Made by a program: the position numbers and the translations under genes
The notes under the pieces: generated by a model
Told to the model about the DNA's origin: nothing
Database searches by the model: none
The model's input: the letters and a program-made list of their open reading frames with translations, nothing else
Shown here: in pieces, positions 1 through 10,122 of the stretch
Numbering within the stretch: the first letter of the stretch is position 1
Layout of the letters: each line of letters starts with the position of its first letter
Assembly (NCBI RefSeq): GCF_002900365.1
Contig: NZ_CP025979.1
Span: 310,001-374,000, forward strand
Reading direction: 5' to 3'
DNA: 64,000 bases
Origin: Escherichia marmotae
GTDB lineage: Bacteria; Pseudomonadota; Gammaproteobacteria; Enterobacterales; Enterobacteriaceae

Positions 1-179
1 GTTTTTTTCTCATAGCGTTCATCCTGCGGGCTGTTGCTTTGCACAGAGGCAATGCCCTTTTCCGCAGCGGCTTTTGAGGTATACAGTTCGCTGGTGAGAA
101 TAGTCTCACCGTTACCCGCTTTTAACACAAACCGGAACTGATTATCACTGCTCTTATTGAGTTCAAACCAACCAGCCAT
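1..179 (-). CDS. yegP: YegP, N-terminal part (DUF1508 protein), cut by window edge
   Basis: Minus-strand frame starting at ATG 179-177 and running off the left edge, so only about 59 of the usual roughly 110 residues are visible. The N-terminus reads MAGWFELNKSSDNQFRFVLK, which I recognise as YegP, a small protein of two DUF1508 (YegP-like) repeats of unknown function. The visible part covers the first repeat, with the typical AGNGETILTSELY segment. It lies downstream of baeR in the same direction, separated by a strong hairpin, so it is probably transcribed on its own. A GGAG ribosome site lies just upstream (ggagtcat when read on the plus strand). Confidence 0.9.
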   Translation of the reverse strand, partial: MAGWFELNKSSDNQFRFVLKAGNGETILTSELYTSKAAAEKGIASVQSNSPQDERYEKK

Positions 180-276
180 AATGACTCCTTGATTGAAATT
201 GCGTATTGAAAACAGTATGTAACGATTTAAGTATGGGTGATATTCATAAGGTTGCCAATCAGGGGAATACCCCCCT

Positions 277-325
277 AAAGGAGCTGTCTCTTGATCAGAT
301 CTCCTGATCAAGAGACAGCTCCTTT
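277..325. terminator. Perfect 22-bp inverted repeat between baeR and yegP
   Basis: A 22-bp perfect inverted repeat (277-298 and 304-325) surrounds the 5-base loop ATCTC. No T-run follows directly, but the stem ends in CTCCTTT on one strand and AAAGGAG on the other. It lies downstream of baeR and probably ends or stabilises the mdtABCD-baeSR transcript. Bases 284-316 are identical over 33 bases to the right (inner) end of the IS50-like element at 13174-13142 read on the minus strand, which is unexpected for a host terminator (see findings). Confidence 0.75.
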
Positions 326-386
326 CAGAGAGGGGCATGACGGATTAATAAACAAGGAATTCAGCCCTCGCGAGGGCAAAGATACG

Positions 387-1109
387 TTAAACAATGCGGC
401 AGGCGTCGGCTTCCCAGCGATAACCGACACCGTAAACGGCGCGGATAAATGACTGCTCTTCGTCCAGTGCTTCCAGCTTGCGGCGCAGGTTTTTAATGTG
501 GCTATCGATGGTACGGTCGGTCACTACGCGGTAGTCGTCATAAAGATGATTGAGTAACTGCTCGCGGGAGAACACTTTTCCCGGTTCATGGGAGAGTGTT
601 TTCAGCAGGCGAAATTCCGCAGGGGTCAGATCAAGCATTTTGCCGCGCCACGAAGCCTGAAAACGACCTTCGTCGATAATTAACGGGCTTTCTGCATCTT
701 GCTGTTGCAACTCACGCTGCGGTTTGCAACGACGCAATATAGTTTTGACGCGCGCTACCACTTCCCGCGGGCTATACGGTTTACAGATGTAATCATCAGC
801 ACCGATTTCCAGCCCCAGCAGGCGGTCGATCTCTTCGATTTTCGCTGTCACCATAACAATGGGAATATCAGAAAAACGACGAATCTCCCGACACAGTGTC
901 AGACCATCGGTGCCTGGTAACATCAGATCTAACAGGATCAGATCCGGTGGCGTCTGGCGCACATACGGCAGTACCTGATCGCTGTGGCTAATCAACGTCG
1001 GCGCATAGCTTGCGGCACGCAGATAATCAATGAGCAACTGCCCCAGTTTGGGTTCATCTTCCACGATCAAAATACGCGGCGTGTTTTCGTCGATAGGTAA
1101 CTCGGTCAT
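387..1109 (-). CDS. baeR: BaeR, OmpR/PhoB-family response regulator
   Basis: A 240-residue two-component response regulator, full length for BaeR. The receiver domain (about 12-125) shows the acidic pair in VEDEP, the phospho-acceptor Asp61 in LLDLMLPG, and the TAKIEE and ADDYICKPYSP switch segments. A winged-helix DNA-binding domain follows (about 145-232) with the DSHIKNLRRKLE recognition helix. Known role: activates mdtABCD and other efflux and envelope genes such as acrD and spy after envelope stress, indole or metals. Its start overlaps the baeS stop by 4 bases (ATGA), implying translational coupling. It is the last gene of the operon. Confidence 0.97.
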   Translation of the reverse strand: MTELPIDENTPRILIVEDEPKLGQLLIDYLRAASYAPTLISHSDQVLPYVRQTPPDLILLDLMLPGTDGLTLCREIRRFSDIPIVMVTAKIEEIDRLLGLEIGADDYICKPYSPREVVARVKTILRRCKPQRELQQQDAESPLIIDEGRFQASWRGKMLDLTPAEFRLLKTLSHEPGKVFSREQLLNHLYDDYRVVTDRTIDSHIKNLRRKLEALDEEQSFIRAVYGVGYRWEADACRIV

Positions 1110-2509
1110 ACTTCTCTCTGTAAATCCCGTTCCAGCGGTAACTCTACTGTAATGCTAACCCCGCCAAAAGGCGAATGGGCGGCAACAATGCGACCATTAT
1201 GTGCTTCAACAATGTTCAGGCAAATTGCCAACCCCAGCCCGGAGCCGCCGCTGGCACGGTTGCGGGAACCTTCCGTGCGATAAAAACGCTCAAACAATTT
1301 TTGTAACTGATCGTCGCTGACTCCCGGTGCGCTGTCGGCAAAGGTCAGATGCACCATTTTGTCGTGCTGTTCGGCGGAAATATGCAGGCCACCGCCACTG
1401 TCGGTGTAGCGCAGGCTGTTTTCCAGTAAGTTATTAAACAACTGCATTAAACGATCGCGATCGCCAAATACGGTAATGCTGTCCGGCAAGGAGAATTGCA
1501 GAGTCAACCCACGACTGGCGAAACGTTCGCGAAATGCGCCGCCCGCGACTTCAAGTAGTGGAACGAGATCCACCGTTGCTTTCTGGTAGGCGAGAGCGCC
1601 TTCATCAGACATCGACAACTGATGGAGATCGTCGACCAGTTTAGTCAACGTTCCGACCTCCGCCTGTAAAGAAGCCACTGTCTCTGGCGTGAATTTACGT
1701 ACACCATCCTGGATGGCTTCCAGTTCGCCGCGCAGTACCGCTAAAGGCGTGCGCAGTTCGTGAGAAATGTCGGCCATAAAATCGCGGCGCATCTGCTGGT
1801 TTTTCTCCAGCGTACTGGCGAGCTGGTTGAAGTCCTGTGCCAGTTTGCCCAGTTCGTCTTCGCTGGTGGGCGTCACGCGAGTGGTGAAATCACCTGCTGC
1901 CAGTTTGTGCGTGCCGTCAACTAACCGTTTTACCGGTGCCAGCAAGCCGCGTGCCAGTGGGAACGTCGCCAGCGCTGCCAGTAAAGTAGATAAAGCCACA
2001 ATCAGCCAACTGGTTTGCCGTTGTTGCTTATCAAAATTGATATCGGTATTGCGGGTCAGCCGCTCGACAGGGGAGGCGATCACCGCGCCGACTTCCAGAC
2101 CATTGACCAGAATAGGCCGCCGTGTGCCGTCAGGTGGAATAGGTGAGCGAGGGCCAACCAGCACTTTGTTATTTTGATCGACCACCCAGAACTGGGTGCG
2201 CCAGCCGTGCGGCGGCATACCGGGGCCGGGCTTATCGTCGTTGCTATCATGTTCAAGTGAACGCAGGATCTGAAACACAAAACGATCGTTGTTACGCAGG
2301 AAGCGCCAGTTGCCATGCTGGGCGTACTGCTCGCCAAGTGCGTCGCCAAGCATTTGCAGCCGTTGCTCATTGCCATGCTTAATGTAATCGATAAAGCCGC
2401 GCTCAAAACTGATACGCACCGCCCAGTGCATCGTGATCAGCAAGACGATGCAGGTGGCGAAGATCGCCAGAAACAGTTTGCCGGTAATGCCGGGCCGCCA
2501 GAACTTCAT
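1106..2509 (-). CDS. baeS: BaeS, envelope-stress sensor histidine kinase
   Basis: A 467-residue membrane histidine kinase. TM1 is at about 10-32, followed by a periplasmic sensor domain (about 35-165), TM2 (about 167-187), HAMP (about 188-240), and HisKA with the phospho-accepting His250 in DFMADISHELRTPL. The C-terminal HATPase domain has N, G1 (DSAPGVSDDQ) and G2 (GGSGLGLAI) boxes. Known role: senses misfolded envelope protein and toxic compounds and phosphorylates BaeR. It overlaps mdtD by 4 bases at its start and baeR by 4 bases at its end, so the three genes should be translated together. Confidence 0.97.
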   Translation of the reverse strand: MKFWRPGITGKLFLAIFATCIVLLITMHWAVRISFERGFIDYIKHGNEQRLQMLGDALGEQYAQHGNWRFLRNNDRFVFQILRSLEHDSNDDKPGPGMPPHGWRTQFWVVDQNNKVLVGPRSPIPPDGTRRPILVNGLEVGAVIASPVERLTRNTDINFDKQQRQTSWLIVALSTLLAALATFPLARGLLAPVKRLVDGTHKLAAGDFTTRVTPTSEDELGKLAQDFNQLASTLEKNQQMRRDFMADISHELRTPLAVLRGELEAIQDGVRKFTPETVASLQAEVGTLTKLVDDLHQLSMSDEGALAYQKATVDLVPLLEVAGGAFRERFASRGLTLQFSLPDSITVFGDRDRLMQLFNNLLENSLRYTDSGGGLHISAEQHDKMVHLTFADSAPGVSDDQLQKLFERFYRTEGSRNRASGGSGLGLAICLNIVEAHNGRIVAAHSPFGGVSITVELPLERDLQREV

Positions 2510-3921
2510 TCAGTGCTCCTTTTGCGCCGCGAAATAGCCACATTTTGATGTGTATCGTTCGGAACTCTGGCAAAGATGAACGCCGGAAGGGCGATAAGAA
2601 ACGCCATGCTTAGCCAGGTGTACATAAAGACGGTTTGTGTGGCACCGCTGTCGACGCTGACATGCTGCGAACCAAAAAGCCCAAGCAACAGCCCGGCGAT
2701 GGTCACGCCGATACTCATCGACAATTGCATAATCATCGACAGCAGGCTGTTGCCACTGCTTGCCAGTTTGTCCGGCAGATCTTTCAGTGTCAGCGTGTTC
2801 ATGGAGGAAAAACGCGTTGAGTTGACCATCCCTTGTAAAAACAGAACGAATGGTAAAACGTAGTACCAGCCAAGCAGCGCGGTGGCCATAAACAGCAGTG
2901 TGACCAGCGACAGGCCCAGCGTAGTCGCCACCAGTACCCGACGATAACCAAAGCGGTTCACTACCTGCACGACTATCCGCTTCATCCCCATGCTGCCGAG
3001 CACCATTGGGATCATCATCAATCCGGCATGAAAGGGTGAGAAGCCGAGACCAATCTGCAAGAAAACCGGCGTCATAAAGGGCAACATACCGCTGCCGATA
3101 CGTCCGGCGAAGCTCCCCGCCAGGCCCAACGAAAAGGTACGGGTGCGGAACAGTTTCAGGCTGAACAGGGCGCGGGCGTTATTTCTGGCATGTATGAGAT
3201 AAAGCATAAGCGCCACCACGCCAACAGCAACCAGGCCAGCAATCGCCAGCGGCGATAAGCCCGTACCTTTACTGCCATCCAGCGCCAGCGTTAATACCGC
3301 CATGCCAACCGCCAGCAACAGAAAGCCGGAGAGATCAAAGCGCCGCGTCTGCATGGTGTAGTTCGGCATTAACATTAGTGTGGCGATCGCGCCGATAATT
3401 CCAACCGGAATGTTGATCAAAAAGATCCAGTGCCATGACGCGTACTCCACCAGCAGGCCGCCCAGCGCCGGGCCAAGCAGTGGGCCAACCTGGCCAGGCA
3501 GCGTCACAAAGGTCATCGCCGCCATATATTGCTCGCGCGGAACAATTTTCATCACCGTCAACCTGCCAACCGGCACCATCATCGCACCGCCCACGCCCTG
3601 CAATGCGCGCGCCAGCAACAGTTCATTAAGGGTGCCGGAAAGCGCGCAAAACAGTGAACCAAGGGTAAACAGGACAATAGCGGTAAAGAAAATATTGCGC
3701 ACGCCGACTTTGTCCGCCAGCCAGCCGCTGGCAGGCAGCATCACCGCCACGGTCAGCACATAAGAGACAATGACCATGTGCATATGCAGCGGGCTTTCCC
3801 CCAGGCTTTGCGCCATTGAGGGAAGGGCAGTGTTAACGATGGTGGTGTCCAGCGACTGCATAAAGAAGCCGAAAGCCACAATCCACAATTGCCAGCGGGT
3901 GCTGTCGGGAAGATCTGTCAT
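2506..3921 (-). CDS. mdtD: MdtD, MFS transporter of the drug:H+ antiporter-2 type
   Basis: A 471-residue major facilitator protein with about 14 predicted membrane segments. The N-terminal signature FMQSLDTTIVNTALP resembles motif D1 of 14-TM drug:H+ antiporters, and motif C-like LLGPALGGLLVEYASWHWIF is present. It is encoded in the mdtABC operon directly after mdtC (start is 1 base past the mdtC stop). The MdtABC pump does not need it for resistance, and later work has suggested a role in citrate or iron-citrate export. I cannot tell which substrate applies from sequence. Confidence 0.94.
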   Translation of the reverse strand: MTDLPDSTRWQLWIVAFGFFMQSLDTTIVNTALPSMAQSLGESPLHMHMVIVSYVLTVAVMLPASGWLADKVGVRNIFFTAIVLFTLGSLFCALSGTLNELLLARALQGVGGAMMVPVGRLTVMKIVPREQYMAAMTFVTLPGQVGPLLGPALGGLLVEYASWHWIFLINIPVGIIGAIATLMLMPNYTMQTRRFDLSGFLLLAVGMAVLTLALDGSKGTGLSPLAIAGLVAVGVVALMLYLIHARNNARALFSLKLFRTRTFSLGLAGSFAGRIGSGMLPFMTPVFLQIGLGFSPFHAGLMMIPMVLGSMGMKRIVVQVVNRFGYRRVLVATTLGLSLVTLLFMATALLGWYYVLPFVLFLQGMVNSTRFSSMNTLTLKDLPDKLASSGNSLLSMIMQLSMSIGVTIAGLLLGLFGSQHVSVDSGATQTVFMYTWLSMAFLIALPAFIFARVPNDTHQNVAISRRKRSTE

Positions 3922-6900
3922 TTACTCGGTTACCGTTTCTTTAGATTTTCGCGAAAAACGCAGTCGCAGACGGTCGAAAAAGAGATACACCACCGGCGTG
4001 GTATACAGCGTCAGGAGCTGACTCATCACCAGGCCGCCGACAATGGTGATCCCCAATGGTTGCCGCAGTTCCGAGCCATCGCCGCCCGACAATACCAGCG
4101 GCAGCGCGCCAAACAGCGCCGCCAGGGTCGTCATCATTATCGGGCGAAAACGCAGCAGGCAGGCCTGGAAAATGGCCTCCTGCGGAGTCAGATTAGCGTG
4201 GCGTTGGGCTTCAAGCGCAAAATCGACCATCATGATGGCGTTTTTCTTCACGATGCCGATTAATAGCATAATCCCTATCAGGGCGACCAGGCTGAACGGA
4301 GCATTAAACAGCTCCAGCGCCAGTAGCGCTCCAACGCCCGCCGAAGGCAGGGTGGAGAGAATGGTCAGCGGATGCACGTAACTCTCGTACAACATCCCCA
4401 GCACGATATACACCGTGGCGATGGCCGCGATAATCAGGATCACCTGCGAATTCATCGTCTCCTGGAACACCTGCGCCGTTCCGGCAAAACTGCCGCGCAC
4501 CGTGGAAGGTACGCCAAGCTGCGTCATTGCGCGGTCGATTGCCGCACTGGCGTCCGAGAGTGATTTCCCGGTCGGCAGGTTGAACGAGATGGTTGAGGCT
4601 GCGGACAGTCCCTGATGATTCACTGACAGCGGCGCATTCGCCGGTTGCCATTTAGCGAAATATGACAGCGGGATCGCTTTGCCTTCGTTATTAATGACGA
4701 ACATTTTTTCCAGCGCGCTGATGTCCTGGGTATAGCGCGGATCAACTTCCATCACCACTTTATACTGGTTCATTGGCTGGTAAATGGTCGAGATTTGCCG
4801 CTGACCGAAGGCGTTATTCAGCAGGCTGTTAGCGGCCTGTACGTCGATTCCCAATCGCGCCATCGTGTCGCGGTCGTAAACCAGGTTCATCTCCGCGCCG
4901 TTGTCTTGCTGGTCAGAGTTAACGTCCGCCAGTTCCGGCAACGTCGCCAGTTTTTTGCGGATTTTCGGCTCCCATTCGCGCAGTGCTGCCAGATCGTCAG
5001 ACAATAACGTGTACTGGTAGCTGGCGTTCGACTGACGTCCGCCAACGCGAATATCCTGTACCGCCATCAGGAACAGATTCGCCCCTGGCTCTTTCGCCAG
5101 CTTCACGCGCAGACGGTCGATAATTTGCTGGGCGGTTTCGCTGCGTTCATCGCGCGGTTTCAGCGTGATAAACATCATTCCGCTGTTAACTCGCGAGCCA
5201 CCGGTAAAGCCAGTGACATTATCCACCGCCGGGTCATCACGGATAATTTTCATGAAGTCCTGCAACTTACCGCGCATCGCCTGAAACGAAATACTCTGAT
5301 CGGCCTGTATCCCGCCCATCAGTACGCCGGTGTCCTGCTCCGGGAAGAACGTTTTCGGGATCGAGATATACAGCCAGATATTCAGCGCAATGGTGCCAAG
5401 CAGCACTACGCCTACCAGACGGGTGTGATTGAGAACCCATTTCAGCGACTTGCCGTAGCCTTGTTGCAGCGCAACCAGCATCCGGCCAAAACCGCGTAAC
5501 CGTGTTTGCTCACGCGGCTTGCTGGCTTTCAGCATCCAGCCGCACATCATCGGCGTCAGCGTCAGGGAAACCAGCAGTGAAATACCTATCGCCACCGAAA
5601 GCGTCACGGCAAACTCGCGTAACAAGCGCCCCGGCAAGCCGCCCATCAACAACAGCGGCAGGAACACAGCTACCAGTGACAGGCTCATCGACAGAACTGT
5701 AAAACCGACTTCGCGGGTGCCTTGCAGTGCGGCCTGTAGCGGTTTCATTCCCGCTTCCAGATGACGGGCAATGTTTTCCAGCACCACGATGGCGTCATCG
5801 ACTACAAAGCCAGTAGCGATGGTGAGTGCCATCAGCGACAGGTTATTGAGACTGAAACCGCAAAGATACATCGCTGCAAAGGTGCCAATCAGCGAAACCG
5901 GCACTGCAACCGCAGGAATGATCGTCGCCCGACCTGAACGCAGGAACAAAAAGACCACTAAAATCACCAGCGCCACCGAAATAATCAGCGTCTGCTCGAC
6001 TTCTTCCAGCGAGGCGCGAATGGTGGGGGAGCGATCCTGAGCTATTTGCAGATCAATCGCCGCCGGGATTGTCTCCTGTAACTCCGGTAATTTCGCCCGG
6101 ATGCTGTCTACCGTCTGGATGATATTGGCTTCCGGCAGTTTGCGGATCATCAACAAAATAGCCGGTTTGGCGTTGGTCATCCCGGCGTTGCGCACATCCT
6201 GTACTGAGTCGGTTACCGTTGCCACATCACCCAGACGAACCGCGCCGCCGTTGTTGTAATGAATAATCAACGGCTGGTATTCGGCGGCAGTTTTCAGCTC
6301 ATCGTTGGTCTGGATCTGCCAGCGGTGAGTGTCATCTTCCAGCGCCCCCTGCGGTTTACGCACGTTGGCATTGCTGATGGCGGTGCGCACATCGTCCAGC
6401 GACACGCCCTGATTAAACAGCGCCTGTGGATTCAGCCCGACGCGCACCGCAGGCAGCGAGCTGCCGCCGACATCGACATCACCGACGCCGTCGATTTGTG
6501 CAATTGTCGGAGCCAGTTGCGTCGAGGCAAAATCGTACAGTTCCCCCTGCGAATAAGTATCGGACGTCAGCGTCAGGATCATAATTGGTGCATCCGACGG
6601 GTTCGCTTTGCGATAAGTCGGACGGCTTGGCATCCCACTGGGCAGCAGACTTTGGGCGGCGTTGATCGCCGCCTGTACATCGCGCGCCGCGCCGTTGATA
6701 TCCCGGTCAAAATCAAACTGCAAAATGATACGCGTGCTGCCGAGCGAACTGCTGGAGGTCATTTCACTGACCCCGGCAATGCGCCCAAGCGAGCGTTCCA
6801 GCGGTGTGGCAACGGAAGACGCCATCGTCTCTGGCGACGCACCGGGCAGCGAGGCGCTGACCATAATTACCGGAAAATCGACCTGCGGCAGCGGGGCGAC

Positions 6901-6999
6901 CGGCAGCATACGGAAGCCCAGTATGCCGCAAAGGGTAATGGCAATCGACAGTAAAATCGTCGCCACCGGGCGGTAAATGAAGAGGGCAAAAAACTTCAC
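3922..6999 (-). CDS. mdtC: MdtC, RND efflux pump subunit
   Basis: A 1025-residue RND transporter of the inner membrane. It has an amphipathic N-terminus plus TM1, two large periplasmic loops, and 12 TM segments. The proton-relay acidic pair in TM4 is present (Asp401-Asp402 in GFVVDDAIVVLENI). Known biology: MdtB and MdtC form a heterotrimer (B2C) that works with MdtA and TolC to export novobiocin, bile salts and some beta-lactams. It starts directly after the mdtB stop and is about half identical by eye to MdtB, consistent with an old tandem duplication. Confidence 0.97.
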   Translation of the reverse strand: MKFFALFIYRPVATILLSIAITLCGILGFRMLPVAPLPQVDFPVIMVSASLPGASPETMASSVATPLERSLGRIAGVSEMTSSSSLGSTRIILQFDFDRDINGAARDVQAAINAAQSLLPSGMPSRPTYRKANPSDAPIMILTLTSDTYSQGELYDFASTQLAPTIAQIDGVGDVDVGGSSLPAVRVGLNPQALFNQGVSLDDVRTAISNANVRKPQGALEDDTHRWQIQTNDELKTAAEYQPLIIHYNNGGAVRLGDVATVTDSVQDVRNAGMTNAKPAILLMIRKLPEANIIQTVDSIRAKLPELQETIPAAIDLQIAQDRSPTIRASLEEVEQTLIISVALVILVVFLFLRSGRATIIPAVAVPVSLIGTFAAMYLCGFSLNNLSLMALTIATGFVVDDAIVVLENIARHLEAGMKPLQAALQGTREVGFTVLSMSLSLVAVFLPLLLMGGLPGRLLREFAVTLSVAIGISLLVSLTLTPMMCGWMLKASKPREQTRLRGFGRMLVALQQGYGKSLKWVLNHTRLVGVVLLGTIALNIWLYISIPKTFFPEQDTGVLMGGIQADQSISFQAMRGKLQDFMKIIRDDPAVDNVTGFTGGSRVNSGMMFITLKPRDERSETAQQIIDRLRVKLAKEPGANLFLMAVQDIRVGGRQSNASYQYTLLSDDLAALREWEPKIRKKLATLPELADVNSDQQDNGAEMNLVYDRDTMARLGIDVQAANSLLNNAFGQRQISTIYQPMNQYKVVMEVDPRYTQDISALEKMFVINNEGKAIPLSYFAKWQPANAPLSVNHQGLSAASTISFNLPTGKSLSDASAAIDRAMTQLGVPSTVRGSFAGTAQVFQETMNSQVILIIAAIATVYIVLGMLYESYVHPLTILSTLPSAGVGALLALELFNAPFSLVALIGIMLLIGIVKKNAIMMVDFALEAQRHANLTPQEAIFQACLLRFRPIMMTTLAALFGALPLVLSGGDGSELRQPLGITIVGGLVMSQLLTLYTTPVVYLFFDRLRLRFSRKSKETVTE

Positions 7000-9900
7000 T
7001 TACGCCTCCTCTTCATGGCGGGCAAAGCGGCTTTTGGTCCACAATGCCAGGCGGTCGAACAGCAGATAAATCACCGGCGTGGTGAACAGCGTCAGCACCT
7101 GACTGACAACCAGACCGCCGACCATGCCGATACCTAACGGACGACGCAGTTCCGCGCCGACTCCGGTACTCAACATCAGCGGCAATGCACCGAGCAGCGC
7201 TGCCAGCGTGGTCATCAGGATCGGACGAAAACGCAGCAGGCAGGCCTGGTAGATGGCATCTCGCGGCGACATGCCTTGCTCGCGCTCAGCGGCCAGCGCG
7301 AAGTCGATCATCATGATGGCGTTTTTCTTCACAATACCGATCAGCAAAATAATGCCGATAATGGCGATCACATCCAGCTCACTACCGGCAATCAGCAACG
7401 CCAGCAATGCGCCGACACCTGCCGTTGGCAACGTCGAGAGAATAGTGATCGGGTGAATAAAGCTTTCGTACAGAATACCGAGCACGATATACATCGCCAC
7501 CACTGCCGCGACAATCAGCCAGACAGTGCTACCCAATGCCGACTGGAAGGCGAGGGTACTACCCTGGAATTGCGTGGTGATATCCACTGGCAGATTTAGC
7601 GTCTTCTCGGTATCCATAATCGCCTGCACCGCATCGCCCAGTGAATAGTTATCCGGCACGTTAAAGGAGATGGTCGTTACCGGGAACTGATCCAGATGGT
7701 TGATGGAGAGCGGCGCAAAACGCTGCTCAATTTTAGCTATCGAGCTGAGTGGCACTACGCCGCCGTCGCTGCTGGTCAGGCGAATGGTATCCAGCGCCGC
7801 CAGCCCTGGTGTGTTTTCAGTGTTGTGCTCCAGCACCACGCGATACTGGTTGGCCTGAGTATAAATCGTCGAAATTAGCCGCTGACCAAAGGCGTTGTAC
7901 AGGGCGTTATCAACATCCGCCATGCTGATCCCCAGACGGCTGGCGCTGTCGCGATCAACGTTAACATACGCCACCAGTCCTTTGTCCTGCCAGTCGCTGG
8001 AGACATCAGAAAGCTGCGGCAGTTGCTGGAGTTTTTCCATTAGCTGCGGCACCCAGGTACTGAGCGCATCCAGAGACGTGGCCTGCAATGTAAACTGGTA
8101 CTGCGTGCGGCTGACCTGAGTATCGATGGTCAGATCCTGCGTTGGCTGCAGGAAGAGATCGACGCCCGGCACTTTATCTACCGCCGTTTGCAAACGGGCG
8201 ATAACTTTTTGTACCCGATCATCACGCTCATCCAGCGGTTTCAGATTGATCTGCAAACGCGCACTGTTCAGCGACGGGTTAGTGCCATCAACGCCCACAA
8301 ATGAGGTCAGGCTTTGCACTGCCGGGTCCTGCAAAATCACCTCCGCGACCTGGCGTTGCCGCTGGGCCATATTGGCAAAGGAGCTGGATTGCGGTGCCTG
8401 CAAGGTGCCCTGAATAATGCCGTTGTCCTGCACCGGGAAGAAGCCTTTTGGAATAAACACCCACAGCAGCACGCTAAGCAGCAGCGTACTGAGCGCCACG
8501 CTTAAGGTCAGCCACGGATGATTCAGCACCTTCGTAAGTCCGCGACCATAGGCGGCGATTATCCGCTCGAACATTTTTTCCGAGGCGCGGGAGAAGCGGT
8601 TCTGTTTACGCAGCGACTCCTGGCTAAGCATCCGCGCGCACATCATCGGCGTCAGGGTCAGCGACACGACGGCTGAGATCAAAATCGCTACTGCCAGAGT
8701 AATGGCAAATTCGCGGAACAGTCGCCCGACGATATCGCCCATAAACAGCAATGGGATCAGCACTGCAATCAGCGAGAAGGTCAGCGAGATAATGGTAAAG
8801 CCGATTTCGCCTGCACCCTTGAGCGCCGCTGCCAGCGGTTTTTCACCTTTTTCGATATAGCGCGAAATGTTTTCGATCACCACGATGGCATCATCGACCA
8901 CAAACCCGGTGGCGATGGTTAACGCCATCAGGGTCAGGTTATTGATCGAGAAATCGAGAAATACCATGACCGCGAAGGTGCCGATTAACGACAGCGGCAC
9001 CGCGACGCCAGGAATGATGGTTGCCGGAATATTTCGTAGAAACAGGTAGATAATCATCACCACCAGCGCGATAGCCATCATCAGCTCAAACTGGGTATCG
9101 TCGACCGATGCGCGGATATTGGTGGTGCGGTCAGAAAGCACCGTCACTTTTACCGATTTCGGCAGACTCTCAGTGAGCTGCGGCAGCATCTGACGAATGC
9201 TGTCAGCGGTGGAGATAATGTTAGCGCCAGGCTGGCGCTGAACATTCATGACGATGGCTTGTTCTTTATTCGCCCACGCACCAAGCCAGGTGTTTTCCGC
9301 CCCTTGTTCTACGGTAGCGACATCGCCAAGACGAATCGGCGCGCCGTTCTGGTACGCGATAATTAACTGACGGTACTCTTCCGCAGACTGCATTTGATCG
9401 TTTGCGGAAAGCGTGACTGCGCGGGAGGGGCCGTCGAGGCTACCTTTAGCCGAGTTAACGTTCGCGCCGGTAATAGCTGTGCGTACAGTTTCGCTGGTCA
9501 GGCCGAGGGCGGCAATCGCCTGAGCGTTAAGTTTGACGCGAACGGCCGGACGCTGACCGCCGGAAAGCGTTACCAGCCCGACGCCGGAAATCTGCGAGAT
9601 TTTCTGCGCCACGCGGGTTTCTACCATATCTTCCACCTGCGTCATCGGCATGGCGGTTGAGGTAACGGCAAGCGTCATGATCGGCGGATCTGCCGGATTC
9701 ACTTTGCTGTAAACCGGTGGGTTAGGCAGATCGCCTGGTAACAGGTTAGTGGCGGCGTTAATTGCGGCCTGCACCTCCTGCTCGGCAACGTCCAGCGGTA
9801 ATGTTAGCTGGAACTGTAAAGTGATGACCGACGCGCCGCCGGAACTTTGCGACGACATCTGTTTCAGTCCGGACATTTGCCCGAACTGGCGTTCAAGTGG

Positions 9901-10122
9901 CGCGGTAACGGCAGAGGTCATCACATCCGGGCTGGCACCGGGGTAAAGCGTAACCACCTGAATCGTCGGATAATCCACTTCCGGCAACGCCGAAACGGGC
10001 AGGGTGCGGTAGCCAATAATCCCGGCGAGTAAGATCGCTACCATCAGCAGCGTGGTGGCGACAGGACGCATAATAAACAGGCGCGACGGGCCGCCTGTGC
10101 TGCTCGGAGGTAACACCTGCAT
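7000..10122 (-). CDS. mdtB: MdtB, RND efflux pump subunit
   Basis: A 1040-residue RND protein with the same plan as MdtC. The relay pair is Asp410-Asp411 in TM4 (TGFVVDDAIVVIENI), and the C-terminal GIVKKNAIMMIDFA segment is typical of the family. The MdtB subunits are thought to carry the proton-conducting steps in the B2C trimer while MdtC handles substrate. The start codon overlaps the mdtA stop by one base (TGATG arrangement), giving coupled translation. No frame damage is visible. Confidence 0.97.
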   Translation of the reverse strand: MQVLPPSSTGGPSRLFIMRPVATTLLMVAILLAGIIGYRTLPVSALPEVDYPTIQVVTLYPGASPDVMTSAVTAPLERQFGQMSGLKQMSSQSSGGASVITLQFQLTLPLDVAEQEVQAAINAATNLLPGDLPNPPVYSKVNPADPPIMTLAVTSTAMPMTQVEDMVETRVAQKISQISGVGLVTLSGGQRPAVRVKLNAQAIAALGLTSETVRTAITGANVNSAKGSLDGPSRAVTLSANDQMQSAEEYRQLIIAYQNGAPIRLGDVATVEQGAENTWLGAWANKEQAIVMNVQRQPGANIISTADSIRQMLPQLTESLPKSVKVTVLSDRTTNIRASVDDTQFELMMAIALVVMIIYLFLRNIPATIIPGVAVPLSLIGTFAVMVFLDFSINNLTLMALTIATGFVVDDAIVVIENISRYIEKGEKPLAAALKGAGEIGFTIISLTFSLIAVLIPLLFMGDIVGRLFREFAITLAVAILISAVVSLTLTPMMCARMLSQESLRKQNRFSRASEKMFERIIAAYGRGLTKVLNHPWLTLSVALSTLLLSVLLWVFIPKGFFPVQDNGIIQGTLQAPQSSSFANMAQRQRQVAEVILQDPAVQSLTSFVGVDGTNPSLNSARLQINLKPLDERDDRVQKVIARLQTAVDKVPGVDLFLQPTQDLTIDTQVSRTQYQFTLQATSLDALSTWVPQLMEKLQQLPQLSDVSSDWQDKGLVAYVNVDRDSASRLGISMADVDNALYNAFGQRLISTIYTQANQYRVVLEHNTENTPGLAALDTIRLTSSDGGVVPLSSIAKIEQRFAPLSINHLDQFPVTTISFNVPDNYSLGDAVQAIMDTEKTLNLPVDITTQFQGSTLAFQSALGSTVWLIVAAVVAMYIVLGILYESFIHPITILSTLPTAGVGALLALLIAGSELDVIAIIGIILLIGIVKKNAIMMIDFALAAEREQGMSPRDAIYQACLLRFRPILMTTLAALLGALPLMLSTGVGAELRRPLGIGMVGGLVVSQVLTLFTTPVIYLLFDRLALWTKSRFARHEEEA